Of a stretch of 64,000 nucleotides of DNA, positions 10,975 to 20,240 are shown piece after piece. The notes beneath the pieces were generated by a model. The model made no database searches. It worked only from the letters and a program-made list of their open reading frames with translations, and was not told where the DNA came from. Both the position numbers and the translations under genes were made by a program. Location of the stretch: contig NW_027435902.1 in assembly GCF_964199755.1 (NCBI RefSeq), forward strand, positions 310,001 to 374,000. Reading direction: 5' to 3'. Every line of letters starts with the position of its first letter. The first letter of the stretch is position 1. Source of the stretch: Larus michahellis. Taxonomy: Eukaryota; Chordata; Aves; Charadriiformes; Laridae.

Positions 10975-11350
10975 AGGAGCAGGGGGGCCTCGGGTCCGGG
11001 CTGGGGTCTCAGGTGGGCAGGAGTCGGTGCTGGTAGCTGGGGGGACCTGTGGGTGTTGGGTGCCCGTGGGACGGGGGTGCGAATGCTGCCTGTGTGGAGC
11101 AGCAGCACCGAGCTGGACCCATGGGGTAGGTCAGGGACCCATGGGGTGGGTTAGAGGGCTGGGGTCCGGGCAGGGGTCCCGGGTGGCAGAGGTGCCGTGC
11201 TGGTGCTCAGGGTCCCGAGCGTGCCCGTGTGCCTGCAGGAGTGACCGTCTGCCGGTGCTGGCCCCGGAGGAGGAGGGGACATGGCTGCAGGTGCTGGTGT
11301 GTGATGGGGGTCCTGTGTGCGGGTGCTGCTGGCGGCAGTGTCTTGGCTGT
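10975..11350 (+). repeat. GC-rich, G-run-rich imperfect repeat tract
   Basis: A strongly G-rich plus strand with many GGGG and GGGGG runs. Similar phrases recur, such as GGGCTGGGGTC near 10998 and again near 11158, each followed by a GGTGGCAG- or GGTGGGCAG-like block and GTGCTGGT. This suggests two diverged copies about 160 bp apart. It could be a decayed minisatellite, a CpG-rich promoter region or a G-quadruplex-prone tract. No transcript evidence is visible. Confidence 0.45.
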
Positions 11351-12153
11351 GTCAGGCTGTGTGACCAGCCATGTCTGTGTCCTCTCTGTGTCCTGTGTCC
11401 GTGTGTGTCTCTGGGAGACGTGCTCAGCTTCGCCGCTGGTTGAAGCAGCAAAGGGGAAAGCAGCAGCCCTGTCCCTCGTCCTGGGCAGAGACCCTGGGTC
11501 CCTTGGCACTGGGACGACCAGGCTACAGTGGCCAGGCAGGAGGCGGCCACTCCTGACATCCCTTAACAGTTTCACAGTTGGCAGGATCTGGTCCAGCCGT
11601 GAGCATTCCCGAGATTACTTCGTTACTTGTCTATAATGATTATGTGATGGGGGACTGATCCCTTGCTAATGTGCCCGCAATGATATACTTGTAACCAAAC
11701 TGTTAGAAGGTTTCTCCCTTTGTAGAGCACTCTCAGCATCTTCCACAGAGGGACGACATCGGCACTGCGAGGAGCTGCAGGGGCTTCAGCCAGGCAGCTC
11801 CGTAGCACTCTCCTGCCTGACGGCCTGGAAGCTGCAGAGACTTGATTTTACACTGTTTGAGGGCTTGGGGACTTTTGCTCTTTTCTAGGCAACAGACAAG
11901 TCAAGCTGCTGAACTACAGCTTTTTAATGATGAAGGAAGAACAGTAATGTTTATTGAGAGCTTGCTCGCCATCATGTTATTGATAAATAGGTAGATAAAC
12001 AGGGTACAAACAGGCAAATTTAACCTGCAGCCAGGCAATATGTAAAAGTATTGCTCAATATTTGCAGCGCGATTACCGGGATCTGGGGAGAAATCAAACA
12101 CATAAGTTAAATGCTGTGAGTTTGTTTTATAGCCTCGGTGCTGTGATGGCCAT

Positions 12154-12541
12154 GTCACAGTGAGCAGGAGGGCAGTTGTGCCTGTGTCCCCATGGTGTCA
12201 CAGTGAGCAGGAGGGCACCAGTGGCTTGTGTCCCCGTGGTGTCGCAGCAGGCAGGAAGGCAGTGGTGGTTGTGTCCTGTTCATGTCACAGCAGGCAGGAG
12301 GGCAGAGGTGGCTGCATCTCCATGGTGTCACAGCAGGCAGGAGGGCAGCAATGTTTGCGTCCCCGTGGTGTCGCAGCAGGCAGGTGGGCAGTCGTGGCTG
12401 TGTCCCTGTGGTGTCACAGCAGGCAGAAGGGCAGTGGTGGCTCTGTCCCCGTGGTGTCACAGCAGGCAGGAGGGCAGTGGTGGCTGTGTCCCCGTGGTGT
12501 CACAGTGGGCAGGAGGGCAGCGGTGGCTCTGCGCTGAGGGA
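12154..12541 (+). repeat. 43-bp minisatellite, about 9 copies
   Basis: Tandem copies start at GTCACAG or GTCGCAG at 12154, 12197, 12241, 12284, 12327, 12370, 12413, 12456 and 12499, a period of 43 bp (one 44). Each copy reads roughly GTCACAGCAGGCAGGAGGGC, AGTGGTGGCTG, TGTCCCCGTGGT. Because 43 is not a multiple of three, all three plus frames stay open across it (up to 190 codons), but these are not genes. Confidence 0.95.
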
Positions 12542-13050
12542 GGGGTGGCCCCCGCATCCTGGGACTGGGGTCCCATGCTGGAGACTCACTTCATTCTGCT
12601 CCCCCTCAGAGCCAATGGAGCAGCACCCAGAGGAGATACCCCCGTGCTCATGGACAGGGTTTTGGGAGCGCTCACCATTGTCCGTGGCTGCACCCACCAT
12701 GAAGATAAAGACCTCAACGCCAAGGAGGAGGGTGAAAACTGAGCAAGCCCCCAACATGGGGGCATCACTGGATGTTGGGGTGCTCTGCATGCATCTGTGA
12801 GTAGTGGCAGAGGGAGCCAGGAGCCCCTTTGGCCACAGGGAAGGGTCTGTCCTCCCCTTACCCATGGGCCTGGGGTCGAGGTGAGTGGCTGCCTGGGAGC
12901 ATGAGGGTGACGGGACAAAAGGGCCCAGAAGTGGAGAGGAGAAGGCAAGGGCAGGATGGGGAGGGGGCTTCTGGGGTCAAGAAAGGAGCTCTGATCTTTG
13001 GGTCAGTGGAGCACTGTTAGGAGCCAAGCAGAGCCCAAAGCTGAGCCTCT
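12542..13050. other. Unassigned sequence
   Basis: About 500 bp after the minisatellite, with no recognisable gene or repeat. Confidence 0.45.
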
Positions 13051-13144
13051 TTCACCCTTCCAGTTCTCTCCCCCATCCCACTGGGGAGGGAGTGAGTGTG
13101 TGGCTGCATGGTGCTTAGCTGCTTACCAGAGTTAAAATATGACA
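13051..13144 (+). mobile_element. ERVL-like LTR remnant (3' end only)
   Basis: About 95 bp matching the 3' end of a common avian LTR: TCTCTCCCCCATCCCACTGG, then GAGTGAGTGTGTGGCTG, then GGTGCTTAGCTGCT and a decayed terminus (GAGTTAAAATATGACA). A fuller copy of the same family lies at 18849-19457. Confidence 0.7.
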
Positions 13145-13480
13145 GGCTCCAATTCAATTCCAGCCCCTCCTCAAGCTCTTACTCTCCTCTGGCCCATGCT
13201 CAGACACCAACTCGGCTATCGGCCCTGCTCAACCTTCAACTCAAATGCAGCCCCTGCTCAAGCTCTTACTCAGCTCCAGCCCATGCTCTGGCCCCTTCTT
13301 GGGCTTCGACATCTCTACTGGTTCATGATGCCACTCAACTGAAGTCCCTCCTTGGGCTCCCACAAGCTGCTGCCACTCCTTGCTGTGCACTCAGCTCTGT
13401 AGTCCTTGGGCTCCAACTCTGTGCCAGCCTCTGCTCTGGCTGCTACAACCTTCAGCCCCTATTTGGTCAGCCACTGGTCT
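13145..13480 (+). repeat. Degenerate CT-rich short-period tandem repeat, forward arm
   Basis: Diverged repeats of a phrase like CTCAAGCTCTTACTCAGCTC and CAGCCCATGCTCTGGCCCC. The clearest copies start near 13162 and 13248. The reverse complement of the same phrase reappears at about 13690-13800, so the two stretches form an imperfect inverted repeat. The TCAGCTC / GGCTCC wording is similar in style to the large satellite at 29.7 kb onward, but common origin is not shown. Confidence 0.5.
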
Positions 13481-13689
13481 TTGATCTGTCTCAGACAGTA
13501 CTCATTCAAGATTGTTACCAGAGTTTAGGGGCTGGAGCAAAGCTGGTGAAATGTCCAGAGACAAGTGGATGCCACAACAGATGCCAGCTCTGAATGGCCA
13601 TCAAAGCAGGAACTGGAGCTAAGGAGGTAATAGCTCCCCAAGGAAGATGCAGAGACAATTACCTGCTCTATCTCTTGTATTTAGAGCAG

Positions 13690-13800
13690 GTGCAGTAGTG
13701 CTGTGGATGCCTAAACAGGGGCCAGAGACAAGCTGGAGCCCCAGCAGGGGCGAGAGCTGAGTAGGGGCTTGAACAGGGTCTGGAGCTTAGTTGGAGACCA
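13690..13800 (-). repeat. Inverted arm of the degenerate CT-rich repeat
   Basis: Read on the minus strand this gives CTCCAGACCCTGTTCAAGCC, then CCTACTCAGCTCTCGCCCCT and GGCTCCAGCTTG. This parallels the forward repeats at 13230-13300. About 400 bp of unrelated sequence lies between the arms. Confidence 0.45.
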
Positions 13801-13879
13801 GTAGGTTCCAGATCCAAGTAGCCTACTTGGACAGATACTTGGCTCTTCATCCTACTGCAGGTGCTTCTCAAATCAAGAC

Positions 13880-13990
13880 CCTGTTCAAGACATTGCACCC
13901 ATTTTCAAAAAGGGCAAGAAGGAGCAGCCGTGGAATGACAGGCTGGTCAGCCTTATCTCAGCCCCTTGGAAGCTGATGGAGCAAAACCAT
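13880..13990 (+). mobile_element. CR1 LINE fragment (short)
   Basis: About 110 bp matching the CR1 stretch just upstream of the RT palm: CACCCATTTTCAAAAAGGGC, AAGAAGGAGCAG, then GACAGGCTGGTCAGCCTTAT and GAAGCTGATGGAGCAAA. Truncated on both sides. Confidence 0.75.
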
Positions 13991-14560
13991 TTGTTTGATT
14001 CCTTTGCCTACATCCAGCAGCTGTTAGCGTCCAAGATGCCCTGGGGTAGCTGAAGTATCAGTATGCTGCTTGGAAACCTGACCCAGCACCTATGGGAGCT
14101 CTTCTGAAGCATTAGCTGGTCACCAGTTAAAGTATTTCCAAACACCTCATTTGAGACAACTTCCTTCTCTCCATTAAAGCAAAGTCTAGACTAGTTGATT
14201 AGAGATGGATATCTGCACTGAGGTATCTGGTGTTTGAGGAGACCTGTCTCCTCCCTTTCTTCACCAAAAATGGAGTCCCATATCATTAAGCCAACGGGAG
14301 TGTGCAAATCTGGCCACACAAAACTGATGTTTCACTGAAGTTGGTCGCCCTGCTTCCCAGTATCAGGTAAAAGATACTGTGAAGAACCCAGCTGGCTGAC
14401 TCACTCTTTAGTGAGTTGTGGAATGCACACTGCTGGGACGGGAGCGTTTTTAGGGCACAGGTCTCTGCAAGAAGCAAAATGCTCTTTTTTTTAATGATGC
14501 AGTCCTGACTATAACAGAAATGTTTTGAAAATGTCAAGAAAAATGAAAAAATCAAGAAGG
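13991..14560. other. Unassigned sequence
   Basis: About 570 bp, AT-richer than its surroundings, with no recognised gene or repeat. Confidence 0.4.
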
Positions 14561-14569
14561 ATAAGGGGT

Positions 14570-15480
14570 TGGGGCTTTGAGCAACAGAGAAGAGCCAGGA
14601 ACTGCTGGTGTATTTGGAACCAACAGGGAAACACCTGTGAAATGCCTCAAAGGAATTAGGGTGTGTTCCTCTAAAAAGGTGTCATCGTCAATAGGCCAGC
14701 AGAAGTGCCTCTGTAGGCACCCTGCACACAGCCCGGATAACAAGCAGGAGAATCTGGAAGCCACCGTGCATCTAAAAAGCTACAATCTAGTCAGTGAAAC
14801 ATGGTGGGATGAATCACACGACTGGAGCATTGCAAATTATTCAGAAGTGACAGTCAAGATAGGGTGGGTTGGGGACATTACCCTCTTTGCAAAAAATGGA
14901 TTGACTGCCCAGAGCTGCCAGAGAAAAGAACGAGGAACAGGTTGAGAGCTTCTGGGTAAAAACTAGGGACCAAGATAACAAAGGAAACCTCGTGGTTGGT
15001 GTTTACTACAGGTCCCCTGACTAGGAAAAACCTGTAGATGAAGCATTCTTCAACTACAGGAAGCATCACACTTGCAGGCTCTGATCCTGCTGGGGGACTC
15101 CACTCATCCTGACATCTGCTGGAAAAGCAGCACAGAAGATATAAGCAGTCTTGAAGAGAGTTGAAGATAATTTCTTGATCTAGATGACAGACAGTCCCAT
15201 CAGAGCAGAAGCATTACCGGACCTGTTGCTTACCAACAAAGATGAACTAATTAGAGATGTCAAGACTGGTGGCAGCCTGGACTGCAGTGATCAAACCCTG
15301 GTGGAATTCACAGTCTTGAGGGATATGGGCTTGGTGAAGAGTAGAGTCAGGACCCTGAATTTTAAGACAGCAGATGGGACCCCCTGGGAAACTGCCCTCA
15401 GGGACAAAGGAAGTGAACGGCCGCTGGCAGCTCTTGAAGGACATTTTTCAGAGCACAAGAGCTCCCCCCGGTGCCCAGCC
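14570..15480 (+). mobile_element. CR1 LINE fragment, endonuclease domain of ORF2
   Basis: A degenerate AP-endonuclease region of CR1 ORF2. Recognisable blocks in order are SPDNKQENLEATVHLKSYNL and VSETWWDESHDWS (in the frame 14577-14945), VVGVYYRS-like and LLGDSTHPDICW-like sequence near 15000-15120 in shifted frames, then the frame at 15184-15555: LPDLLLTNKDELIRDVKTGG, SLDCSDQTLVEF and TPWETALRDKGSERPL. SDQ replaces the SDH expected at the catalytic histidine. Frameshifts and stops make it inactive. Homology ends near 15480 before the RT linker. Confidence 0.85.
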
Positions 15481-16180
15481 CGTGGCCAGCACTGCTTCTA
15501 TCGTGCTCTGGGGTCTGCCAGGGTCTGGACTGGGAGAGGAACCAGGCAGGATTGACTATTCACCTAATACAGGCACTGAAGCCCAGAAGGAGAATGAAGC
15601 TGATCACATCTCAAAGAACAGACCTCACCTGCTCTGTGATCAATGGCCAGGTCTGGAAATGGCTGATATAAGGGCTTGGGTTTGGAAGGAGCGTCCGGGG
15701 CAGTCTCTTTGCCTGTTCAAACAACAAGAAGCTGGGCTGGATCTTTGAAGTCAGGGATCATGTTTGAGGACCCCTATGGGTATGACAATGCTCTACAGGG
15801 CCCCAGAACCTCCTCCACATGCTCCCTTCTCCTGTGGGGCTCCCAGATGCTGCCAGCCCTGCAAAGGGTTCAGGAGAGGACTTGTCCTCCCTGTGGCCTG
15901 GCTGAGGAACTTCGTCCCAGCGGTGTCATTGGTTATTTTACACCTCTATCTCCTATGGAAAAAGTGCTGGGAGCAACGGCGATTGGAAGGGTTGAGGTCA
16001 TCCACTTCGGGCCTAAGCAGGCTGACCTGTGCAGCAGAGGAAAGATTAAAAAGTTCTCAGGGAGGTTTTAGAGTTAGTGCTGCTATCGCTAATAACAGTA
16101 ATGGTGGAATGTACATCTTCTTCATTAGATAACCAAAGTTATCTAATTTTAGTCTTGTCAGCCATTCTTACCTTAAAAAT
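15481..16180. other. Unassigned sequence after the CR1 endonuclease fragment
   Basis: Plus-strand frames of 122-131 codons (15374-15748, 15676-16071, 15764-16132) overlap each other and have no family signature. No exon was called. Confidence 0.4.
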
Positions 16181-16199
16181 AATAAATAAATAAATAAAT
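16180..16199 (+). repeat. (AAAT)n microsatellite
   Basis: AATAAATAAATAAATAAATG, about five copies of a tetranucleotide. It may be the A-rich tail of an old retroposon. Confidence 0.75.
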
Positions 16200-16744
16200 G
16201 CTGTAACTTCAATATTTAGCTTCTTGCATGGGATTTTTAGAATAATGCCTTTTCTCTTGGTATTATTTGTTTGGTATCAAACAATGTCTACACCTGACAG
16301 CATTTCTCTCAGAATTGCCAGGTTTATTCTCTGAGTTGTTTGTTTTGGTTTTTTAAACATAAAAGGTGAAGCGACAGGTCCAGGTGGTGTAAAAACACAA
16401 GGGAGAGAGCCAGCCAAATCATCCTGGGGTGAGCAGGATGCCAACTGATACCCAGGAGCCCAGGCCACAGCCATGTTGCTGCCGTGCTTCTACAGCCAAG
16501 AGCAGAGGGTGCTCATCACGTAGGGGCCACGGCTGGGCAGCTGGGAGGGGAGACCCTTCAGTAGGTGTTAGATATTTGTAAGGGTTTGGGATTCAGCCTC
16601 CCTAACTATAAGGCCTGGACTAAGTCACTCAAAGTGAATAATTTACATTTACGTGGTTATTTCTCAAAGACACCATGTGTGGTTCACTGTTTCTTTATCT
16701 TGGCTAACAAGTTTTGTCACTTTTGCTCTTCTTATTCTCTGTGG

Positions 16745-17163
16745 CTTGTGAAGAGCCCACTCTGGTCCAGGGGAAAAGTATGTGGAGGAAGAAGCGGCGG
16801 AGAGGAACTGTTATGGACTGACTGAAACCCTCCATTCCCCATCCCACTGCGCTGCTCAGCAGGGAGGAAGTAGAGGAGTCAGGAATGAAGAGTGAGGTTG
16901 TGTCTTGGGAAAAGAAAGGGGTGGGGACAAGGCGTTTTAGTTTTCTCTTTGTTTCTCACCACCCAACTCTATTTCTGTGGGCAACAAATTAAATTAATTT
17001 TCACCAAGTCAATTCTATTTTGCCCATGATGATAACTGACAAGTAATCTCCCTTTTAACTCCACCCATAAGATCTTTTCCATCTTATTTTCTTGTCCTGT
17101 TTGAGGAGGGATAGTGAGAGAGCAGCTAGGTTAGTGTCTGGCAGCTGGCCAGGGTCAACCAAA
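16745..17163 (+). mobile_element. ERVL-like LTR, degraded (3' half)
   Basis: Matches the 3' portion of a frequent avian LTR: CATTCCCCATCCCACTGCGC, GAAAGGGGTGGGGACAAGGC, the polyadenylation-signal region AAATTAAATTAATTTTCACC near 16985, TCTATTTTGCCCATGATGAT, and an end with GGCCAGGGTCAACC. A second, more complete copy lies 0.5-1 kb downstream in the same orientation (17600-18222). Confidence 0.7.
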
Positions 17164-17599
17164 TACAGGCTGCCACTGGCTGCACTAGAACATGATTCCT
17201 CTGCACAATTTTTGGTCTAGGACATTCTCAAGCAGATCTCACTCACCCTGAGATGTCTGCATGGCAAACTTTTCCACCTTACTTAGCCATGCCAGGCTCC
17301 TGTTCTGGCGGAAGGGTTCTTACAGGCAGCCGAACAGCCACATTTCTCTGATTGTTTCCAGACGTGTCTTCTGGAATGTCATGTCTCTGTTCCTGGAGGG
17401 CTCAGGTTTTATTGGGGCAGACCTACCATCCCCTGCGCCTTGGAGGTATTTCAGAGACTTCCAGTGAAAGCAGAAACGCACACTGAGGTCAAATTCCTGC
17501 CAGTCTCCAGCATCCGCACTGGCTACCTCCCCTTTGACTGTAGTGTCACTTCAAAAACCTGTTTCCCGCACCTACTTTTATTCACACCCCCTATATTTA

Positions 17600-18222
17600 G
17601 GAGGACCCCACATCGAAGCAGGTGGATGTGCCCTGAAGGAAGCTGCAGTCTGTGGAGAACCCATGCTGGAGTAGGCTCCTGGTAGGTCTTGTGACCCCAT
17701 GGGGGACCCACGCTGGAGCAGTTCATGAAGAACTGCAGCCTGTGGGAAGGACCCACATTGGAGAAAGTCATGAAGGACTGTCTCCCATGGGTGGGACCCC
17801 ACGCTGGAGCAGGGGAAGAGTGTGAGGAGGAAGGAGCAGTAGAGATTGTGTTATAAAGGAAGGAGCAGCAGATGAAGTGTCATAAACTGATGGCAACCCC
17901 ATTCCCCATCCCCCTGCACTGGGAAGGAGGTAGAGAAGTCAGGAGTGAAGTTGAGCCTGGGAAGAAGGGAGGGATAGGGGGAAAGTGTTTTTAGATTTGT
18001 TCTTATTTCTCATTATCCTGCTCTGTTTAATTAGCAATACATTAAAATAATTTCCCCAAGTCAAGTTTTTTCAGCCCATAAGGGTAATTGGTGAGTGATC
18101 TCCCTGTCCTTAACTTAACTGAGGAGCTTTTTGTCATATTTTCTCCTCCTGTCCTGTGGAGGAGGGAGAGCGATAGGGTGGCTTGGTGGGCACCTGGGGG
18201 CAAACCAGTCAGTCCACCACAG
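17600..18222 (+). mobile_element. ERVL-like LTR with internal tandem repeats
   Basis: Same LTR family as 16745-17163 but longer. The 5' part holds three to four diverged repeats of about 60 bp built on GACCCACGCTGGAGCAG and GAAGAACTGCAGCCTGTGGG (17640-17820), a known feature of this LTR type's U3. Then come CCATTCCCCATCCCCCTGC, ACATTAAAATAATTTCCCCA (polyadenylation signal region, about 18040), TTTCAGCCCATAAGGGTAAT, and an end with GTGGGCACCTGGGGGCAAAC. The terminal bases are uncertain. Confidence 0.72.
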
Positions 18223-18848
18223 TAGAAATGACAAATAGAGTTGTTTTCTTGTAAGAAAGCTCTATAATAGCTTGAATGACTCAAAGAGAGACACTCTCTT
18301 CTGTGGACAGTGTCTGCTCAGCGTGCTGCACGTGAGTTGGAGTCATGTTTGATACTGCACCACTCCAGGTTCCCAGCACCTGAAGGGATGTAAGATTATC
18401 TGTGTTCTCTTATTCTTCTGATAGCTCTGAGAAATAGGATTGTGAATGACACCTAACAGAGTCTGGGTGCCTTTGTTACTGGGATCACAATGAATCCTCA
18501 CCTCCTGCTGGAAATGCTCAAGGCTAAGCCTGGCAGGGACTTGGACAACCAAATCTCTGTTCATGCTTACAACAGTGTGCTGGGACAGAGGATCTCCAGA
18601 GGCCCCATTCCAGCGGGAACTCATTTATGAGCCATTGTTTGTCTTGGTATTGTAGGAGGTTTGGAAGTCACTCGTTCAGGCCAAATCCTCAGTCCAAATC
18701 CAAGATGGGACGATGGGCGAACCCAAGAAAAGCAACTTGAGGTGCTGAGGATCATCTTTGCAAAGATAGTTACAGAAGAAGCACCTCTTCTCCTCAGCTT
18801 TGGTGGAAGGATCCCCATGGAGGTGTCAACCATGCTCGAGTGCCTTAG
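18223..18848. other. Unassigned sequence between LTRs
   Basis: A minus-strand frame at 18624-18343 (93 codons) and a plus-strand frame from 18661 that runs into the next LTR (103 codons) are not recognised. The interval may be old retroviral internal sequence, but no motif supports that firmly. Confidence 0.4.
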
Positions 18849-19457
18849 TGGGCTGGTTTTGGCTGGGATAGACTTAATTTTCTTGACAGTAGCTATTATG
18901 GGGCTATGTTTTGTATTTGTGCTGAAAACGGTGTTGATAATACAGGGATGTTTTCACTCATATGTAAGCTGAGCACTGCTTACAGAGAGTCAAGGACTTT
19001 TCAGCTTCTTATACTGCCCTGCCAGCGAGGAGCCTGGGAGTGCACAAGAAGACAGGACAGGACACAGCTGGGACAGCTGACCAGCCTACCCCAACTGATC
19101 AAAGAGATATTCCATGCCATGTGATGTCATGCTCAGCCTAGAAAGCTGGGGTAAGGAGAAGGAAGCGGGGGTGTATGGAGTTAACGGCATTTGTCTTCCC
19201 AAGTAACCATTGCATGTGATGGAGCTCTGCTTTCTTGAAGATGGCTGAACACCTGCCTGCCAATGGGAAGTAGTGAATGAATTTCTTGGTTTGCTTTGCT
19301 TGCATGTGTGGCTTTTGTTTTACCTATTGAGCTATCTTTATCTCAATCCATAAGTTTTCTCATTTTCACTCTTTGGACTCTCTCCCCCATGCCACTGAGG
19401 TGCGTGTGAGCGAGCGGATGTGTAGTGCTTAGATGATGGCTGGGGTTAAACCACAAA
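18849..19457 (+). mobile_element. Near-complete avian ERVL-like solo LTR
   Basis: About 610 bp beginning TGGGCTGGTTTTGGCTGGGA and ending GCTGGGGTTAAACCACAA. Internal landmarks are GCTATGTTTTGTATTTGTGC, GAAAACGGTGTTGATAATAC, GGGACAGCTGACC, CATGTGATGTCATGCTCAGC (promoter region), GAGATGGCTGAACACCTGCC, a degraded polyadenylation region (CTATTGAGCTATCTTTATCT) and TCTCTCCCCCATGCCACTGA. No internal retroviral genes adjoin it. Confidence 0.82.
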
Positions 19458-19877
19458 GCTTTTGCTTTCCTTGCAAATCTGGCTGGTGGCCATGACTGTG
19501 GATATGCTGCCTTCTGTGCTTACTGGGGCTGCTCAGAGCCACTGTTCCACCATCCTGCCCTCTTGGGCTGCTCTTCTCATCTGTTGGAACTGTCAGGCTC
19601 CTTGGAAGTCATGGTGATGCATTCAGAGAGACAAGATGGACAGAGACTAAAATCTCTTGCTCACTGAGGGTGAACCTGTAATTCAAGGGAAAGTTGTTCT
19701 TCCCTCTAGACAGGGTATCTTCTCCTTGCAGTCCAGGGAGCAAGCATACAGGGAGCCACAAGTGGACATATTTTCAAGAGTTTCCAGAAAAGTCTTGTGA
19801 GAGCCTCATATTACCTGGAGAATACAGAAGCACGGGTACACCTCTGACCATAAAGTTGAGTGAACTCAATCCCTCCT
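19458..19877. other. Unassigned sequence
   Basis: About 420 bp between an LTR and a CR1 tail, with no recognisable feature. Confidence 0.4.
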
Positions 19878-20240
19878 GTTCACAGAATCATAGAATGGTT
19901 CGGGTTAGAAGGGGCCTTAAAGATCATCTAGTTCCACCCCCCTGCCCTGGGCAGGGACGCCTCCCACTAGACCAGGTTGCTCAGAGCCCCGTCCCACCTG
20001 GCCTTGAACACCTCCAGGGATGGGGCAGCCACAGCTTCTCTGGGCAACCTGGGCTAGGGGCTTACCACCCTCACAGCAAAGAATTTCTTCCTAATCTAAG
20101 TCTCCCTTCTTTCAGTTTAAAACTGTTACCCTTCGTCCTATCGCTCCATTCCCGGATAAAGAGTCCCTCCCCATCTTTCCTGTAGGCTTCATTTAGGTAC
20201 TGGAAGGCTGTTCCTGCACTTCAGGCTCCTCTCTCCAGCC
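19878..20240 (-). mobile_element. CR1 LINE 3' end (5'-truncated)
   Basis: The plus strand reads as the reverse complement of a CR1 3' end. It starts CACAGAATCATAGAATGGTT, then AAGATCATCTAGTTCCACCC, GGGCAGGGACGCCTCCCACT, AGACCAGGTTGCTCAGAGCC and CTTCGTCCTATCGCTCC. It is about 360 bp long, a typical truncated CR1 insertion. Confidence 0.92.

Larger units (their letters stand above)
9314..12153. other. Non-coding stretch upstream of the NLRP pseudogene
   Basis: About 2.8 kb in which a pyrin/CARD exon and promoter of the NLRP gene might be expected. None was recognised. It contains a purine-rich A/G run at about 10808-10850, a short (GT)n run at about 10938-10957 and a G-rich tract at about 10975-11350. 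Long plus- and minus-strand frames in the GC-rich part overlap each other and look like composition effects. Confidence 0.5.

Noticed and set aside
12160-12865. Plus- and minus-strand frames up to 190 codons around the 43-bp minisatellite
   Set aside because: A 43-bp period rotates the frame each copy, so all frames read the same motif. No protein family is visible and the frames are explained by the repeat.
18343-18972. Frames of 93 (minus) and 103 (plus) codons as possible exons
   Set aside because: No recognisable domain. The plus frame runs into the LTR starting at 18849, and the two overlap in part with old repeat sequence.
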